Positions 48,755-57,661 of a stretch of DNA of 64,000 nucleotides are shown piece after piece. The notes beneath the pieces are model-generated. The model worked only from the letters and a program-made list of their open reading frames with translations. It had not been told where the DNA came from and did not search any database. Source of the DNA: Svornostia abyssi (GTDB lineage Bacteria > Actinomycetota > Thermoleophilia > Solirubrobacterales > Solirubrobacteraceae); contig CP088295.1 of assembly GCA_024666565.1 (NCBI GenBank), forward strand, positions 1,054,001 through 1,118,000. Direction: 5' to 3'. Numbering within the stretch: the stretch's first letter is position 1; every line of letters starts with the position of its first letter. The translations under genes were made by a program, and so were the position numbers.

Positions 48755-49325
48755 ATGACCGCCACCACCGTCCCCACCCCCCGCCGAGCTCCGTCTGCTC
48801 CGCGCCGCAGCCTCCGGCGATCCTGCCGCCACGAGCGCGCTGTACCGGCAGCACTGGCCCGCACTCCTGCGGGTCTGCGAGCGCGTCACCGGCTGCTCCG
48901 ACGACGCGGCCGACGCCGCCCAGGACGCGATGCTCGCCGTCTTCGCCCGGCTTCCGCATCTTGAGCTCGAAGCGTTCAACCTGCATGGCTACCTACGGGT
49001 GGCCGGCCGCCGGGCGGCCTTGGAGCGCATGCGCACCCGCCACCGCTCGGTGCCGCTCGATCACATCGCCGAGCCCGTCGACCCCGCGCCGGCCTGCGCC
49101 GAGCACGTCGAGCGCCAGGAGCTTGCGCGGGCCGTCCGGACCGCGATCCGCGAGCTGCCGCCGCGGCAGCGCAAGGCACTGTTCGAGTCGGCCTACGAAG
49201 GGCGCGCCCTCGTCGACATCGGCGAAGCGCTCGGGCTCTCGGCCAACGCGACGGCACAGCTCATCCACCGTGCCCGCCGCGGCCTGGCCCAGCAGCTCAC
49301 CCGTGACGAGACGGCACTCCGCTGA
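48755..49325 (+). CDS. ECF sigma factor, tandem copy 1 (frame break near start)
   Basis: ATG 48755 begins TATTVPTP, then a C6 run at 48777-48782 breaks the frame. Removing one C gives AELRLLRAAASGDPAATSAL and a 189-residue sigma-70 family protein. Region 2 includes DDAADAAQDAMLAVFARLPH and region 4 LPPRQRKALFESAYEGRALV with IGEALGLSANATAQLIHRAR. It should direct RNA polymerase to a specific promoter set. No anti-sigma gene is adjacent. The sequence is clearly paralogous to the next gene. GGCGGAGAAGG precedes the start. Confidence 0.82.
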
Positions 49326-49430
49326 TCGCCCCGCCCTGGGGACAACCCCACACCCACACGCGGGGCCGCCTCGCCGACCATGTGGCGCTCCGCATGGGAG
49401 CGGGGCGGCCGGGCGGAGAAGCTTCCGGCC

Positions 49431-49994
49431 ATGCTCACCACCACCGCCCCCGCCCTCGCCGCCACCGACGACCGCGCGCTCGTCCGCGCCATCGCCGCCG
49501 GAGACACCGCTGCAGCCGATGCGCTCTACCGGAGGTACTGGCCGGATCTCCAGCGCGTCTGCCTGCGGGTCACCCGCTGCCCCGATGACGCTGCCGACGC
49601 CGCGCAGGACGCGATGCTCGCCACGCTGCGGCGCCTGCCCGAGCTCGACGCCGACACGCTGAACCTGCCCGCGTACCTCAAGGTCGCCGCCCGGCGGGCC
49701 GCGCTCGACCGCGTCGCCCAGCGCAACCGGACCCGCGCGTTCGCCGACCACGAGCAGGGGGCCCTCCCCGACCCACGCGGCGACGCGCAGGATCGCGCCG
49801 AGAGCGCCGATCGCACGGCTCGCGTGCACGCTGCGCTGCGCGAGCTGCCCCAGCGTCAGCGCGAGGCGCTCATCCGCGCCGCCTGGCACGGGCAGGACGT
49901 CCCCGAGATCGCCGAGGCGATGGGGCTGAACTGCAACGCCACCTCGCAGCTCCTGCACCGCGCCCGCCGGGGCCTGGCCGCCCGGCTCGGCTGA
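49431..49994 (+). CDS. ECF sigma factor, tandem copy 2
   Basis: A 187-residue ECF sigma factor starting ATG 49431 (LTTTAPALAATDDRALVRAI). Region 2 has DDAADAAQDAMLATLRRLPE and region 4 LPQRQREALIRAAWHGQDVP, IAEAMGLNCNATSQLLHRAR. It is intact, unlike its upstream copy, and shares the same length and motif order, with GGGCGGAGAAG upstream of both. A small membrane-protein gene converges just after it, but no anti-sigma motif is evident there. Target promoters are unknown. Confidence 0.88.
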   Translation: MLTTTAPALAATDDRALVRAIAAGDTAAADALYRRYWPDLQRVCLRVTRCPDDAADAAQDAMLATLRRLPELDADTLNLPAYLKVAARRAALDRVAQRNRTRAFADHEQGALPDPRGDAQDRAESADRTARVHAALRELPQRQREALIRAAWHGQDVPEIAEAMGLNCNATSQLLHRARRGLAARLG

Positions 49995-49998
49995 CCTG

Positions 49999-50499
49999 TC
50001 ACCACACGGGGGCGTCGGCGCCGCCGCCCAGCACCGGCAGGTCGGGGAGGTCGCCACCGTGCATCGTCGCCGGAAGCTCCTCGCGCGTGCAGCCGGCGGG
50101 CACGAACTCCGGCCGCCCGCCGGCGATGGCCGCGGCGATCTCTCGGCGCGCGCGCCGCGCCCGGCGCCAGCTCGTCGTGTGCCAGATGATGTGCCGCCGC
50201 GTGTCTCCGGTGCGCTGGTCGGCTTCGACGGCCCAGCGGCGTCCCACGGCGCGCACGAGGGTCGCCGGGACGAGCAGGAGCAGCAGGAGCGCGAACTCCG
50301 CCACGAACACCAAGGCGGGCACGATGAGCACCGCGACGAGCGACAGCAGGAGCAGGGCCGCGCCGAGCGCGAGCGCGCCGACGCCGTCCCACTCCGTCGG
50401 CCAGAACGCATCGAGGTCCAGACGTCTCCAGCGCTGCCGCCATGCGGCCACCGGCACGCGGATGTCCCAGCGCTGGCCCTGATCGTCGCGGACCTTCAT
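49999..50499 (-). CDS. Membrane protein with two central helices
   Basis: A 166-residue protein from ATG 50499. The N-terminal part (KVRDDQGQRWDIRVPVAAWR) is basic and cytoplasmic. Two long hydrophobic helices fill residues about 42-82 (ALALGAALLLLSLVAVLIVP, FVAEFALLLLLLVPATLVRA). The C-terminal half is polar and includes HIIWHTTSWRRARRARREIA. No family was recognised. It converges with the second ECF sigma gene with four bases between stops, so a link to that sigma factor is possible but not shown. Confidence 0.68.
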   Translation of the reverse strand: MKVRDDQGQRWDIRVPVAAWRQRWRRLDLDAFWPTEWDGVGALALGAALLLLSLVAVLIVPALVFVAEFALLLLLLVPATLVRAVGRRWAVEADQRTGDTRRHIIWHTTSWRRARRARREIAAAIAGGRPEFVPAGCTREELPATMHGGDLPDLPVLGGGADAPVW

Positions 50500-50605
50500 C
50501 GGATCGCCTCGGCGGCGGTGGTGGTCAGAGGACGTGAACGTGTCATGACCGGGAGAGTCGCCCGGCGGCCCGCGCCTTACGGTCGCGGGTCGTGTGCGTG
50601 CGGGC

Positions 50606-51271
50606 TCAGCCGATGCGGAAGATCTTCACCTCGCGCACGAAGCACAGGAAGTTCGATTCCTTCGTGCACTTCTTGTACGTCTTGCGCGTGTCCCACTGCA
50701 GGCGCCACGTGCCGCGCTTCGCGCTGAACGGGAACAGCTTGCGCTTGCTCGTGGAGAGCTGACCGCACGCGCCCTGGGCCTTGCCGAGGCGCTTGGTCAT
50801 CTTGCGCTTGCCGCCCGGGGCGATGTAGTGCAGGTAGACCGTGCTGGGCTGGCCGCCCAGGAGGTTGAAGCCGTCAGCCTTGAAGTTGACCTTCAGCGTC
50901 CGCGGGTTGCCGGAGGACGGGGAGAAGTCTGCGTTGAACGCGGAGACCTTGCCCGAGGTCGCGGCGGTGTTCGTCCCGTCGGTGGCGGAGACCTCGATCT
51001 CGGTCTGCCGCTCGGTCTCTGAGACGTCGGGGGCGGAGTAGCTGCCCTGGAACGAGCCGAGGGCGTCGGCCTGGGCGGTGCCGATCTGCGCGCCGTTCTG
51101 CGTGATCGTCACGGGCGCGTTCGGCGCGAATCCGCTGCCGGAGAGCCCGACGACGCCACCGGTGAGGTAGCAGGAACGGTTCAGCTGGACGGCCGCGGCG
51201 TCGGCGGCTGCAGGCGCCGCGGCCAGCAGGCCGACGGCGGCGAGGAGGATGGTCCGGGTTCGGGCGCGCAT
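50606..51271 (-). CDS. Secreted IPT/Ig-like protein
   Basis: A 221-residue secreted protein from ATG 51271, preceded by TACCCT and nine bases. The signal peptide is RTILLAAVGLLAAAPAAADA. The first domain resembles an IPT/TIG or Ig-like fold (SCYLTGGVVGLSGSGFAPNA, VTITQNGAQIGTAQADALGS). The second half has YLHYIAPGGKRKMTKRLGKA and GTWRLQWDTRKTYKKCTKES. Cysteines may form disulfides. Function unknown; similar proteins are common exported structural proteins in Solirubrobacterales. Confidence 0.72.
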   Translation of the reverse strand: MRARTRTILLAAVGLLAAAPAAADAAAVQLNRSCYLTGGVVGLSGSGFAPNAPVTITQNGAQIGTAQADALGSFQGSYSAPDVSETERQTEIEVSATDGTNTAATSGKVSAFNADFSPSSGNPRTLKVNFKADGFNLLGGQPSTVYLHYIAPGGKRKMTKRLGKAQGACGQLSTSKRKLFPFSAKRGTWRLQWDTRKTYKKCTKESNFLCFVREVKIFRIG

Positions 51272-51371
51272 GATCTCCGCAGGGTAGGACACGGCAGGGG
51301 ACGAGCTCCCCTTGCCCGGTCATCGGCCGGATCGGATAGAACCTGAGTCGTCCCGGCCACCCAGGAGAGCC

Positions 51372-51653
51372 ATGCCGACCTACATCATGCTCGCGACGCT
51401 GACGTCCGACGGCGTCCAGACCGTCAAGAACAACCCGCAGCGCATCCGCGAGGTGAATCGCGAGGTCGAGCAGCTCGGTGCGTCCGTCAAGGCGCAGTGG
51501 GCGACGCTCGGCGAGTTCGATTTCATCAGCGTCGTCGAGGCGCCGGATGAGAAGACGATGGCCCGCGTCTCGCTGGAGCTCGGGTCGCGCGGCACGTCGA
51601 AGTACGAGACGCTCGCCGCCATCCCGATCGATGACTTCATCGCCACGCTGTAG
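51372..51653 (+). CDS. GYD-domain protein
   Basis: A 93-residue protein of the GYD family (PF08734). It begins MPTYIMLATLTSDGVQTVKN and has ATLGEFDFISVVEAPDEKTM, the conserved part of this small ferredoxin-like fold. Members are of unknown function, often annotated only by domain. AGGAGAGCC precedes ATG 51372, and TAGAAC about 30 bases upstream could be its -10. purD starts at the very next base after the stop, so the two are one operon. Confidence 0.85.
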   Translation: MPTYIMLATLTSDGVQTVKNNPQRIREVNREVEQLGASVKAQWATLGEFDFISVVEAPDEKTMARVSLELGSRGTSKYETLAAIPIDDFIATL

Positions 51654-52922
51654 ATGAAGGTCCTCGTCATCGGCGCCGGCGGGCGCGAACACGCGATCAT
51701 CCGCGCGCTCCTGCGGTCGCCCCAGGCGCCGGAGCTGCTATGCGCGCCCGGCAACGCCGGGATCGCCGATGACGCGGAACTGCTGGACATCGGTGTCGGC
51801 GAGATCGACCGTCTCGTCGCCGCTGCGAAGGAGCGCCGGGTCGACCTGGTCGTGGTCGGCCCGGAGGCCCCGCTGGTCGACGGCCTCGTCGACGCGCTCG
51901 CCGCGGCCGGGATCGTGGCGTTCGGCCCGAGCGCGGCCGCCGCGCGGCTCGAGGGCTCGAAGGCGTTCGCGAAGGAGGTCATGGCGGCGGCGGGCGTGCC
52001 CACCGCCGCGTACTCCGTCGTCGACACGGTCGAGGACGGCATGGCGGCGATCACGTCGTACCCCGTCGTCCTGAAGTACGACGGCCTGGCCGCGGGCAAG
52101 GGCGTCGTCATCGCCGAGGACGAGGCGACGGCGCGCGCCACGCTCGAGGACTTCCTCGTCGCCCAGCGGTTCGGGCGCGACAAGGTCGTCGTCGAGGAGT
52201 GCCTCGTCGGCGAGGAGCTCTCGCTGCTCGCGCTGTGCGACGGCGAGCGGGCGGTGCCGCTGGCGCCCGCGCAGGACTACAAGCGCGCGCTCGAGGGCGA
52301 CGAGGGGCCGAACACCGGCGGGATGGGGTCGTACTCGCCCGTCCCCGGGGTGGCGGCCGAGGATCTCGCCGCGATCTCCGCGCAGGTCCACCAGCCGATC
52401 GTCGACCTGCTCCGCGCCCGCGGGATCCCGTTCCACGGCGTCCTGTATGCGGGGCTGATGATGACCGCGGACGGCCCGAAGGTCCTCGAGTACAACACCC
52501 GCTTCGGTGACCCCGAGACGCAGGCGGTGCTGCCGCGCCTGCGCAGCGACCTGCTCGACCTCCTGCTGCGGTCGGTGCGCCCCGGGGGCCTGGAGGGGGC
52601 GGAGCTGGACTTCTCGCCCGATTGGGCGGTGACCGTGGTGCTCGCGAGCCGCGGGTACCCGGCCACGTCGTCATCGGGCGACGTCATCCGCGGGCTCGAC
52701 GGTGTGCCGGCGGGGGTGGAAGTCACGCACGCGGGCACCGCGCGGTCGGAGGCGGGCGACGTCGTCACCGCCGGCGGCCGGGTGCTGAACGTCACCGCGC
52801 TGGGGGCCGACCCCGCAGCCGCGCGCGCGGCCGCGTACGCGGGCATCGACGCGATCAGCTTCGACGGCAGCCAGGTGCGGCGGGATATCGCGCTGCGAGC
52901 CGAGTCGGCGTCGGCGGCCTGA
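51654..52922 (+). CDS. purD: Phosphoribosylamine-glycine ligase
   Basis: A 422-residue GAR synthetase, second step of purine synthesis, joining glycine to phosphoribosylamine with [23 protein letters not shown] is the N-domain motif. [20 protein letters not shown] and [20 protein letters not shown] belong to the ATP-grasp. The PurD signature is [12 protein letters not shown], with EYNTRFGD before it. ATG 51654 directly follows the GYD stop. purE follows 20 bases after the stop. Confidence 0.97.
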   Translation: MKVLVIGAGGREHAIIRALLRSPQAPELLCAPGNAGIADDAELLDIGVGEIDRLVAAAKERRVDLVVVGPEAPLVDGLVDALAAAGIVAFGPSAAAARLEGSKAFAKEVMAAAGVPTAAYSVVDTVEDGMAAITSYPVVLKYDGLAAGKGVVIAEDEATARATLEDFLVAQRFGRDKVVVEECLVGEELSLLALCDGERAVPLAPAQDYKRALEGDEGPNTGGMGSYSPVPGVAAEDLAAISAQVHQPIVDLLRARGIPFHGVLYAGLMMTADGPKVLEYNTRFGDPETQAVLPRLRSDLLDLLLRSVRPGGLEGAELDFSPDWAVTVVLASRGYPATSSSGDVIRGLDGVPAGVEVTHAGTARSEAGDVVTAGGRVLNVTALGADPAAARAAAYAGIDAISFDGSQVRRDIALRAESASAA

Positions 52923-52942
52923 CGGGATACGCTCCGCCGACG

Positions 52943-53428
52943 ATGACCGAGATCCCCGCGACCCAGACCAGCGATCCCGAGACCCTCACGCAGGAGATGG
53001 CGGAGATCGAGACGCTGCCCGAAGACGCGCCGCGCGTCGGCATCATCATGGGGTCGAAGAGCGATCTCGAGCTCATGGAGAAGGCCGGGGCCGTCCTGAA
53101 GGACGCGGGGGTCGGCTACGAGATCCGCGTGATGAGCGCGCATCGCGATCCCGAGACCGTCGCGGAGTACTGCAAGAACGCGCGCATGCGCGGGCTGCGG
53201 GTGATCATCGCGGGCGCCGGCCTCTCGGCCGCGCTGCCGGGTGTCGCGGCCGCCCACACGGACCTGCCGGTCATCGGCGTGCCGCTCTCGAGCTCGCTCA
53301 CCGCGGCGGGCGGGCTGGACTCGATCCTCAGCGTCGTGCAGATGCCACCGGGCGTCCCGGTCGCGGCCGTCGGGCTCGACAACCCGAAGAACGCGGCGCA
53401 CCTCGCGCTGCGCATCCTGCACGCGTAG
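52943..53428 (+). CDS. purE: N5-carboxyaminoimidazole ribonucleotide mutase
   Basis: A 161-residue class I Pur[21 protein letters not shown] is the N-terminal motif; [18 protein letters not shown] and [20 protein letters not shown] carry active-site residues, with [17 protein letters not shown] at the end. An N-terminal extension of about 28 residues precedes the catalytic domain. TACGCT lies nine bases before ATG 52943. The stop TAG at 53426-53428 is made of the TA target of a MITE-like element plus the first G of that element. PurK was not found in this window. Confidence 0.96.
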   Translation: MTEIPATQTSDPETLTQEMAEIETLPEDAPRVGIIMGSKSDLELMEKAGAVLKDAGVGYEIRVMSAHRDPETVAEYCKNARMRGLRVIIAGAGLSAALPGVAAAHTDLPVIGVPLSSSLTAAGGLDSILSVVQMPPGVPVAAVGLDNPKNAAHLALRILHA

Positions 53429-53595
53429 ATGGTGGATTCCGCGACGCGCCGGTGCGTCCGCACGCGCCCCGCGGCGCCAGTCGGCGCGTCGCAATCCGGC
53501 TCGTGCCAGAGGCACTGTTCCGGCTCGCGCCGCACCGCCTGGCATCCACGGATGCGCGCACGGCCGAACCACCGCGTCGTGGAACCCACCATCTA
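53426..53595. mobile_element. 166-bp MITE-like element flanked by TA
   Basis: Bases 53428-53593 begin GATGGTGGATTCC and end GGAACCCACCATC. The terminal inverted repeats match at 19 of 21 positions, and weaker pairing continues inward. TA lies on both sides (53426-53427 and 53594-53595). No open frame of its own is evident. A non-autonomous element with TA duplication fits IS630/Tc1-type transposition. It inserted in the purE stop codon, which is preserved. Confidence 0.65.
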
Positions 53596-53597
53596 GC

Positions 53598-54158
53598 GTG
53601 CCGCCGATCCGCCGGCTGTCGTCGAAGGTCGTCTACGAGAACCCGTGGATGCGGGTGCGCGAGGACGCGATCGAGCGGCCGGGAGGTCGCCCCGGGGTGT
53701 ATGCGGTGATCGAGAAGCCGCAGGCCGCGCTCGTGGTGCCGTTCGACGGCGAGCGGCTGCACCTCGTGGGGCAGTGGCGCTACACCGTCGGGCGCGACGC
53801 GTGGGAGTTCCCGCAAGGTGCGCTGCACGAGGTGCCCGACGCCGCCGGCGAGGCGGTCGCGCGGCAGGAGCTGCTGGAGGAGACGGGGTTCGTCCCCGGG
53901 CGGTTGCTCCCGCTGGGTCGCTTCACGTTCGCGGTCGGCATGAGCGACCAGTGGTGCGACGCGTTCCTCGCCCTCGACCTGGTCCCCGGTGATGCGCAGC
54001 CCGAGCCCGAGGAGGAGGGGCTGCTGCACCAGCGGTCGGTGACCGTCGACGAGTTCGAGGTCATGGTGCGCGCGGGCGAGATCTGGGACGCCGCGACGAT
54101 TGCGGCGTGGGGGCTCGCGATGCTGGACCCCGCGGCGCGGGCGGCCCTGGGTCGTTAG
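53598..54158 (+). CDS. NUDIX hydrolase, ADP-ribose pyrophosphatase type
   Basis: A 186-residue Nudix enzyme. The box region reads GALHEVPDAAGEAVARQELL then EETGF; the usual RE of the helix is QE, a small change. EFPQGALHEVP and WDAFLALDLVPG-like strands fit ADP-ribose pyrophosphatases (here QWCDAFLALDLVPGD). It probably hydrolyses a nucleoside diphosphate sugar. GTG 53598 (PPIRRLSSKVVYENPWMRVR) is the start, three bases after the MITE-like element. Its TAG stop overlaps the MFS gene's TAA within TTAG 54155-54158. Confidence 0.85.
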   Translation: MPPIRRLSSKVVYENPWMRVREDAIERPGGRPGVYAVIEKPQAALVVPFDGERLHLVGQWRYTVGRDAWEFPQGALHEVPDAAGEAVARQELLEETGFVPGRLLPLGRFTFAVGMSDQWCDAFLALDLVPGDAQPEPEEEGLLHQRSVTVDEFEVMVRAGEIWDAATIAAWGLAMLDPAARAALGR

Positions 54159-55657
54159 CCCGCCGTCCGCCCGAGCGCGCGGTCGCGGGGCATCAGGGCG
54201 AACGCCGCGGCCGCGATCGCCGCGGTGACCACCGCGGCGACGACGAGCGTCACCCCGAGGCCGTCGAGGAACGCCTGCTCGGCCGCCTCGAGCACCGCGG
54301 CCCCCCGCGGTGCCGCCCACGCCGGCTGCGACCTCGGCGGCGGCCGGGAGGCTGTCGCCCGCTTCGGCCGGGATGGCGGCGACACCGTCGAGTTCGGCGC
54401 GGTAGCGCGCGGTCATGACCGAGCCGAGGGTCGCGACCCCCAGCGCGCCGCCGAGCTCGTACGCCGTCTCCTGGACGGCCACGGCGCCCCCGGCGCGCTC
54501 GGGCGGCGCGCTGGAGAGGATGACCGCCGATGCGGCCGTCGAGGCCATCCCCGCGCCGACGCCCAGCGTGGCGAGGCACGCGCCGATCACCCAGTACGGC
54601 GTGTCGGCGTCGAGGCCGGAGAGGACCGCGAACGCGCCCGCGACGATGGCGAAACCGCCGCCGACGACCACGTGGGCGCCGACGCGCCGGACCGCCGCGT
54701 CGGTGCAAGGTGATGCGATGCCGGCGGCGACCGCCATCGGCAGCAGCCGCAGGCCCGCCTCGAGCGGGCCGAGACCCTGGACGATCTGCAGGAACTGCGT
54801 GAGCAGCAGCAGGAGGCCGCCGAAGCCGAAGAACACCCCGAGGACCGACAGCGCGGAGACCGAGAAGCGGCGATCGCGGAAGAGCTCGACGTCGAGCAAG
54901 GGGTGCGTGAGCCTGCGCTGCCGGCGCACGAAGGCGATGAGCGCCACGGCCCCGAGGGTCAGGCTCGCGAGCGCCTCCACCTCACCGAAGCCGTGCTTGC
55001 TCGCCTCCTTGATGCCCCAGACGAGCGTGACCATGCCGACGATCGACAGGCCGACACCGATCGGATCCCAGGGGCCGGGGTCCGGGCTGCGCCACTCCGG
55101 GACGAGCGCGAGGACCGCGACGATGGCCAGGATCACGAAGGGCGCCTGGAGCGCGAAGAGCCACGGCCAGTCGGCGATCTCGAGCAGCGCGCCGCCGATC
55201 ACCGGGCCGATGGCGAAGCCGCCCGCGGCCACCGCCGACCAGACGCCCACGGCGATCGCGCGCTCGCGGTCGTCCAGGAACACCGTGCGCAGGAGCGTCA
55301 CGGTCGAGGGCATGATCATGGCGCCGCCGGCGCCGAGCAGGACGCGGGCGGCGATGAGCTGCTCGGCGCTCTGCGCGAGCGCGGCGAGCACCGCGGCGGC
55401 AGCGAAGACCGAGAGCCCGATGACGAGGAGCGGCGCCGCCCGATCCGGTCGCCGAACCCGGCCATCGCGACGAGGAGGCCGGCGAGGACGAGCCCGTAGG
55501 CGTCGACGATCCACAGCAGCTCTGTGGAGCTCGGCTCGAGGTCGGCCGCGAGCGTCGGCAGCGCGACGTTGAGGATCGTGGCGTCGAGCGCGACGACGAG
55601 CAGGCTCGACGCCAGCACGGCGAGTACCAACCAGCGGTTCTTCGGGCCCTTGTCCAT
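54155..55657 (-). CDS. MFS drug-efflux transporter, EmrB/QacA type (two frame breaks)
   Basis: About 500 residues with 14 predicted membrane segments. It starts MDKGPKNRWLVLAVLASSLL and has the DHA2 motif LDATILNVALPTLAADL and GDRIGRR. A frame break near 55440 joins to LLVIGLSVFAAAAVLAALAQ and GAGGAMIMPSTVTLLRTVF. A second, at a C6 run 54301-54306, joins to EAAEQAFLDGLGVTLVVAAV. It likely exports drugs or other lipophiles in exchange for protons. Two operator palindromes lie between it and the divergent TetR gene, which should repress it. Confidence 0.88.
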
Positions 55658-55674
55658 CGCGAGTCGCTCCTTTT

Positions 55675-55689
55675 GTCTACGGCGTAGAC
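55675..55689. promoter_or_regulatory. TetR operator O1
   Basis: GTCTAC-GGC-GTAGAC is a 15-bp palindrome in the divergent TetR/MFS promoter region, next to the MFS start. Confidence 0.8.
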
Positions 55690-55716
55690 GTCACGGTAGC
55701 GGAGATCGGCTCTTTC

Positions 55717-55731
55717 GTCTACGGCGTAGAC
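55717..55731. promoter_or_regulatory. TetR operator O2
   Basis: An identical GTCTAC-GGC-GTAGAC lies 42 bases from O1. It overlaps the TAGACT -10 of the TetR gene, so binding would give autoregulation. Confidence 0.8.
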
Positions 55732-55739
55732 TGATGTCC

Positions 55740-56384
55740 ATGTCGACCGGCTCGAAGCCCCGCCGCGGGCGCCCGCCGCGCCTCAGTCGCCCGCTGATCG
55801 TCGAGGCGGCGCTCGCCCTCGTCGATCGCGCGGGCATCGACGGGCTGACGATGCGCGCGCTCGCCCGCGAGCTCGAGGCCGATCCCATGGCGGTCTACCG
55901 CCACGTCCGCGACAAGGAGGACCTGCTCGGTGCGATGTGCGACCAGCTGCTCGTGGAGCTGCCGCCGATCGATCTCGACGGCGCCTGGGAGCCACAGGTC
56001 CGCGGGCTGGCCCGTGAGATTCGCGAGCGGTTCGCCGCCCGGCCGGCGCTGCTGCCCGCACTGGCGTCCGCGCCGGTGACGCCGATGAGCCTTGTGCTCG
56101 CGTCCGATGCGGTCACGCTGCTCGTACGTGCGGGCATGTCGCCGCGCGAGGCGGCCGGCGGGTTCGGCGCGGTCTTCTCCTACGTGCTCGGCTTCGCGGT
56201 CATCGAGGCGGCGATCCCGCCACCGGCCGACCACGAGGCGTTGCGGGCGGCCGCCCTCGGCCATCTGGGAACGGACGAGGCGCCGCCGCACATCGACGTG
56301 GCGATCGAGCTCATGAACAGCGCGGGGGACTTCGACTTCGGGCTCGATCTCGTGCTCGAGGGGTTGCGCGCGCGACTGGCCTAG
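55740..56384 (+). CDS. TetR-family repressor of the divergent MFS exporter
   Basis: A 214-residue repressor. The DNA-binding domain is RPLIVEAALALVDRAGIDGL followed by TMRALARELEADPMAVYRHV, the usual TetR recognition helix. The C-terminal part (LLPALASAPVTPMSLVLASD, GGFGAVFSYVLGFAVIEAA) resembles TetR_C domains of tetracycline-type repressors. TAGACT seven bases before ATG 55740 supports that start; an in-frame ATG lies at 55734. Two identical operators in the intergenic region suggest it controls itself and the exporter. Its stop codon forms part of the purB -10 hexamer. Confidence 0.9.
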   Translation: MSTGSKPRRGRPPRLSRPLIVEAALALVDRAGIDGLTMRALARELEADPMAVYRHVRDKEDLLGAMCDQLLVELPPIDLDGAWEPQVRGLAREIRERFAARPALLPALASAPVTPMSLVLASDAVTLLVRAGMSPREAAGGFGAVFSYVLGFAVIEAAIPPPADHEALRAAALGHLGTDEAPPHIDVAIELMNSAGDFDFGLDLVLEGLRARLA

Positions 56385-56395
56385 GGTGAGCGGCA

Positions 56396-57661
56396 ATGAT
56401 CGAGCGCTACACCCGCCCCGAGATGGGCGCCATCTGGACGGACGAGGCCCGCATGGAGGCCTGGAGGAAGGTCGAGGTCGCCGCCTGCGAGGCGATGGAC
56501 GGCCCGACCGAGGAGGACCTCGTCGCGATCCGCGCCGCGACGTTCACCGTCGAGGCGGTCAAGGAACGCGAGAAGATCACCGACCACGACGTCGCGGCGT
56601 TCGTCGACGAGCTGGCGGCCAGCGCCGGGCCGAGCGGGCGCTGGATCCACTACGGCCTGACGTCGAGCGACGTCCTCGACACCGCCCTGGCGCTGCAGCT
56701 CAAGGCCGCCGGGGAGATCATCCTCACGGGCGCCCGCGCGTACGCCGACGCGCTCGCCGACCGCGCGCGGGAGCACGTCCACACGGTCTGCGTCGGGCGC
56801 ACCCACGGCGTGCACGCCGAGCCCACGACGTTCGGCATCAAGCTGGCCGGCTACGCGATGGAGGCACGGCGCAACGTCGAGCGGCTCGAGCGCGCGTTCG
56901 CGCAGGCCGCCGTTGGCGCGATCAGCGGCGCGGTCGGCACGTACGCCGCGACGTCCCCCGACTTCGAGCGCGGCATCCTGGAGGGGCTGGGGATCGCCGG
57001 TGAGCCGGTCTCCACCCAGGTCGTGCCGCGCGACCGTCACGCCGAGGTGCTGCAGGCGATCGCGATCGCGGGCGCCGGCATGGAGCGCTTCGCCACCGAG
57101 ATCCGTCACCTGCAGCGCACCGAGGTGCGCGAGGTCGAGGAGCCGTTTCGCGCGGGCAAGCAGAAGGGCTCGTCGGCGATGCCGCACAAGCGCAACCCGA
57201 TCACGACGGAGCGCATCACCGGCCTGGCGCGCGTGCTCCGCGGCTACTCGCAGGCGGGGCTGGAGAACGTCGCCCTGTGGCACGAGCGCGACATCAGCCA
57301 CTCGGGTGCCGAGCGCGTGATCCTGCCCGACGCGACGATCACGCTGGACTACATGCACGGCCTGGCGCTGCGGATGGCGACGGGCATGGTCGTCCACACC
57401 GACCGCATGCGCGAGAACATCGACCTGACGTACGGCGCGCTGTTCAGCCAGCGCATCCTGCTCGCGCTGGTGGCCAAGGGGCTGCAGCGCGACGACGCCT
57501 ACCGCATCGTCCAGGAGTCGGCGCAGGAGGCGTGGGACTCCCGCACCCCGCTGCGTGAGCTGCTCGAGCGCGAGGAGCTCGGGCTGGATCTCGACGAGAT
57601 CTTCGACCTCGGGCACTACACGCGGTACGCGGACGAGATCGTCGGCCGGCTCGGCGGCTAG
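56396..57661 (+). CDS. purB: Adenylosuccinate lyase
   Basis: A 421-residue fumarase/aspartase-family lyase acting twice in purine synthesis, cleaving SAICAR and adenylosuccinate. GLTSSDVLDTALALQLK, VGRTHGVHAEPTTFG and the signature KGSSAMPHKRNPITTERITG with the flexible loop serine are all present. TAGGGT overlaps the TetR stop and lies eight bases before ATG 56396, so a separate leaderless transcript is likely. Its TAG shares CTAG 57658-57661 with the stop of the ribonuclease gene. purD and purE lie 3 kb upstream on the same strand. Confidence 0.97.
   Translation: MIERYTRPEMGAIWTDEARMEAWRKVEVAACEAMDGPTEEDLVAIRAATFTVEAVKEREKITDHDVAAFVDELAASAGPSGRWIHYGLTSSDVLDTALALQLKAAGEIILTGARAYADALADRAREHVHTVCVGRTHGVHAEPTTFGIKLAGYAMEARRNVERLERAFAQAAVGAISGAVGTYAATSPDFERGILEGLGIAGEPVSTQVVPRDRHAEVLQAIAIAGAGMERFATEIRHLQRTEVREVEEPFRAGKQKGSSAMPHKRNPITTERITGLARVLRGYSQAGLENVALWHERDISHSGAERVILPDATITLDYMHGLALRMATGMVVHTDRMRENIDLTYGALFSQRILLALVAKGLQRDDAYRIVQESAQEAWDSRTPLRELLEREELGLDLDEIFDLGHYTRYADEIVGRLGG

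Noticed and set aside
53428..53593. Riboswitch or other structured RNA between purE and the NUDIX gene
   Set aside because: The long terminal inverted repeats flanked by TA fit a MITE better. No known purine riboswitch motif was seen; a structured RNA is not fully excluded.
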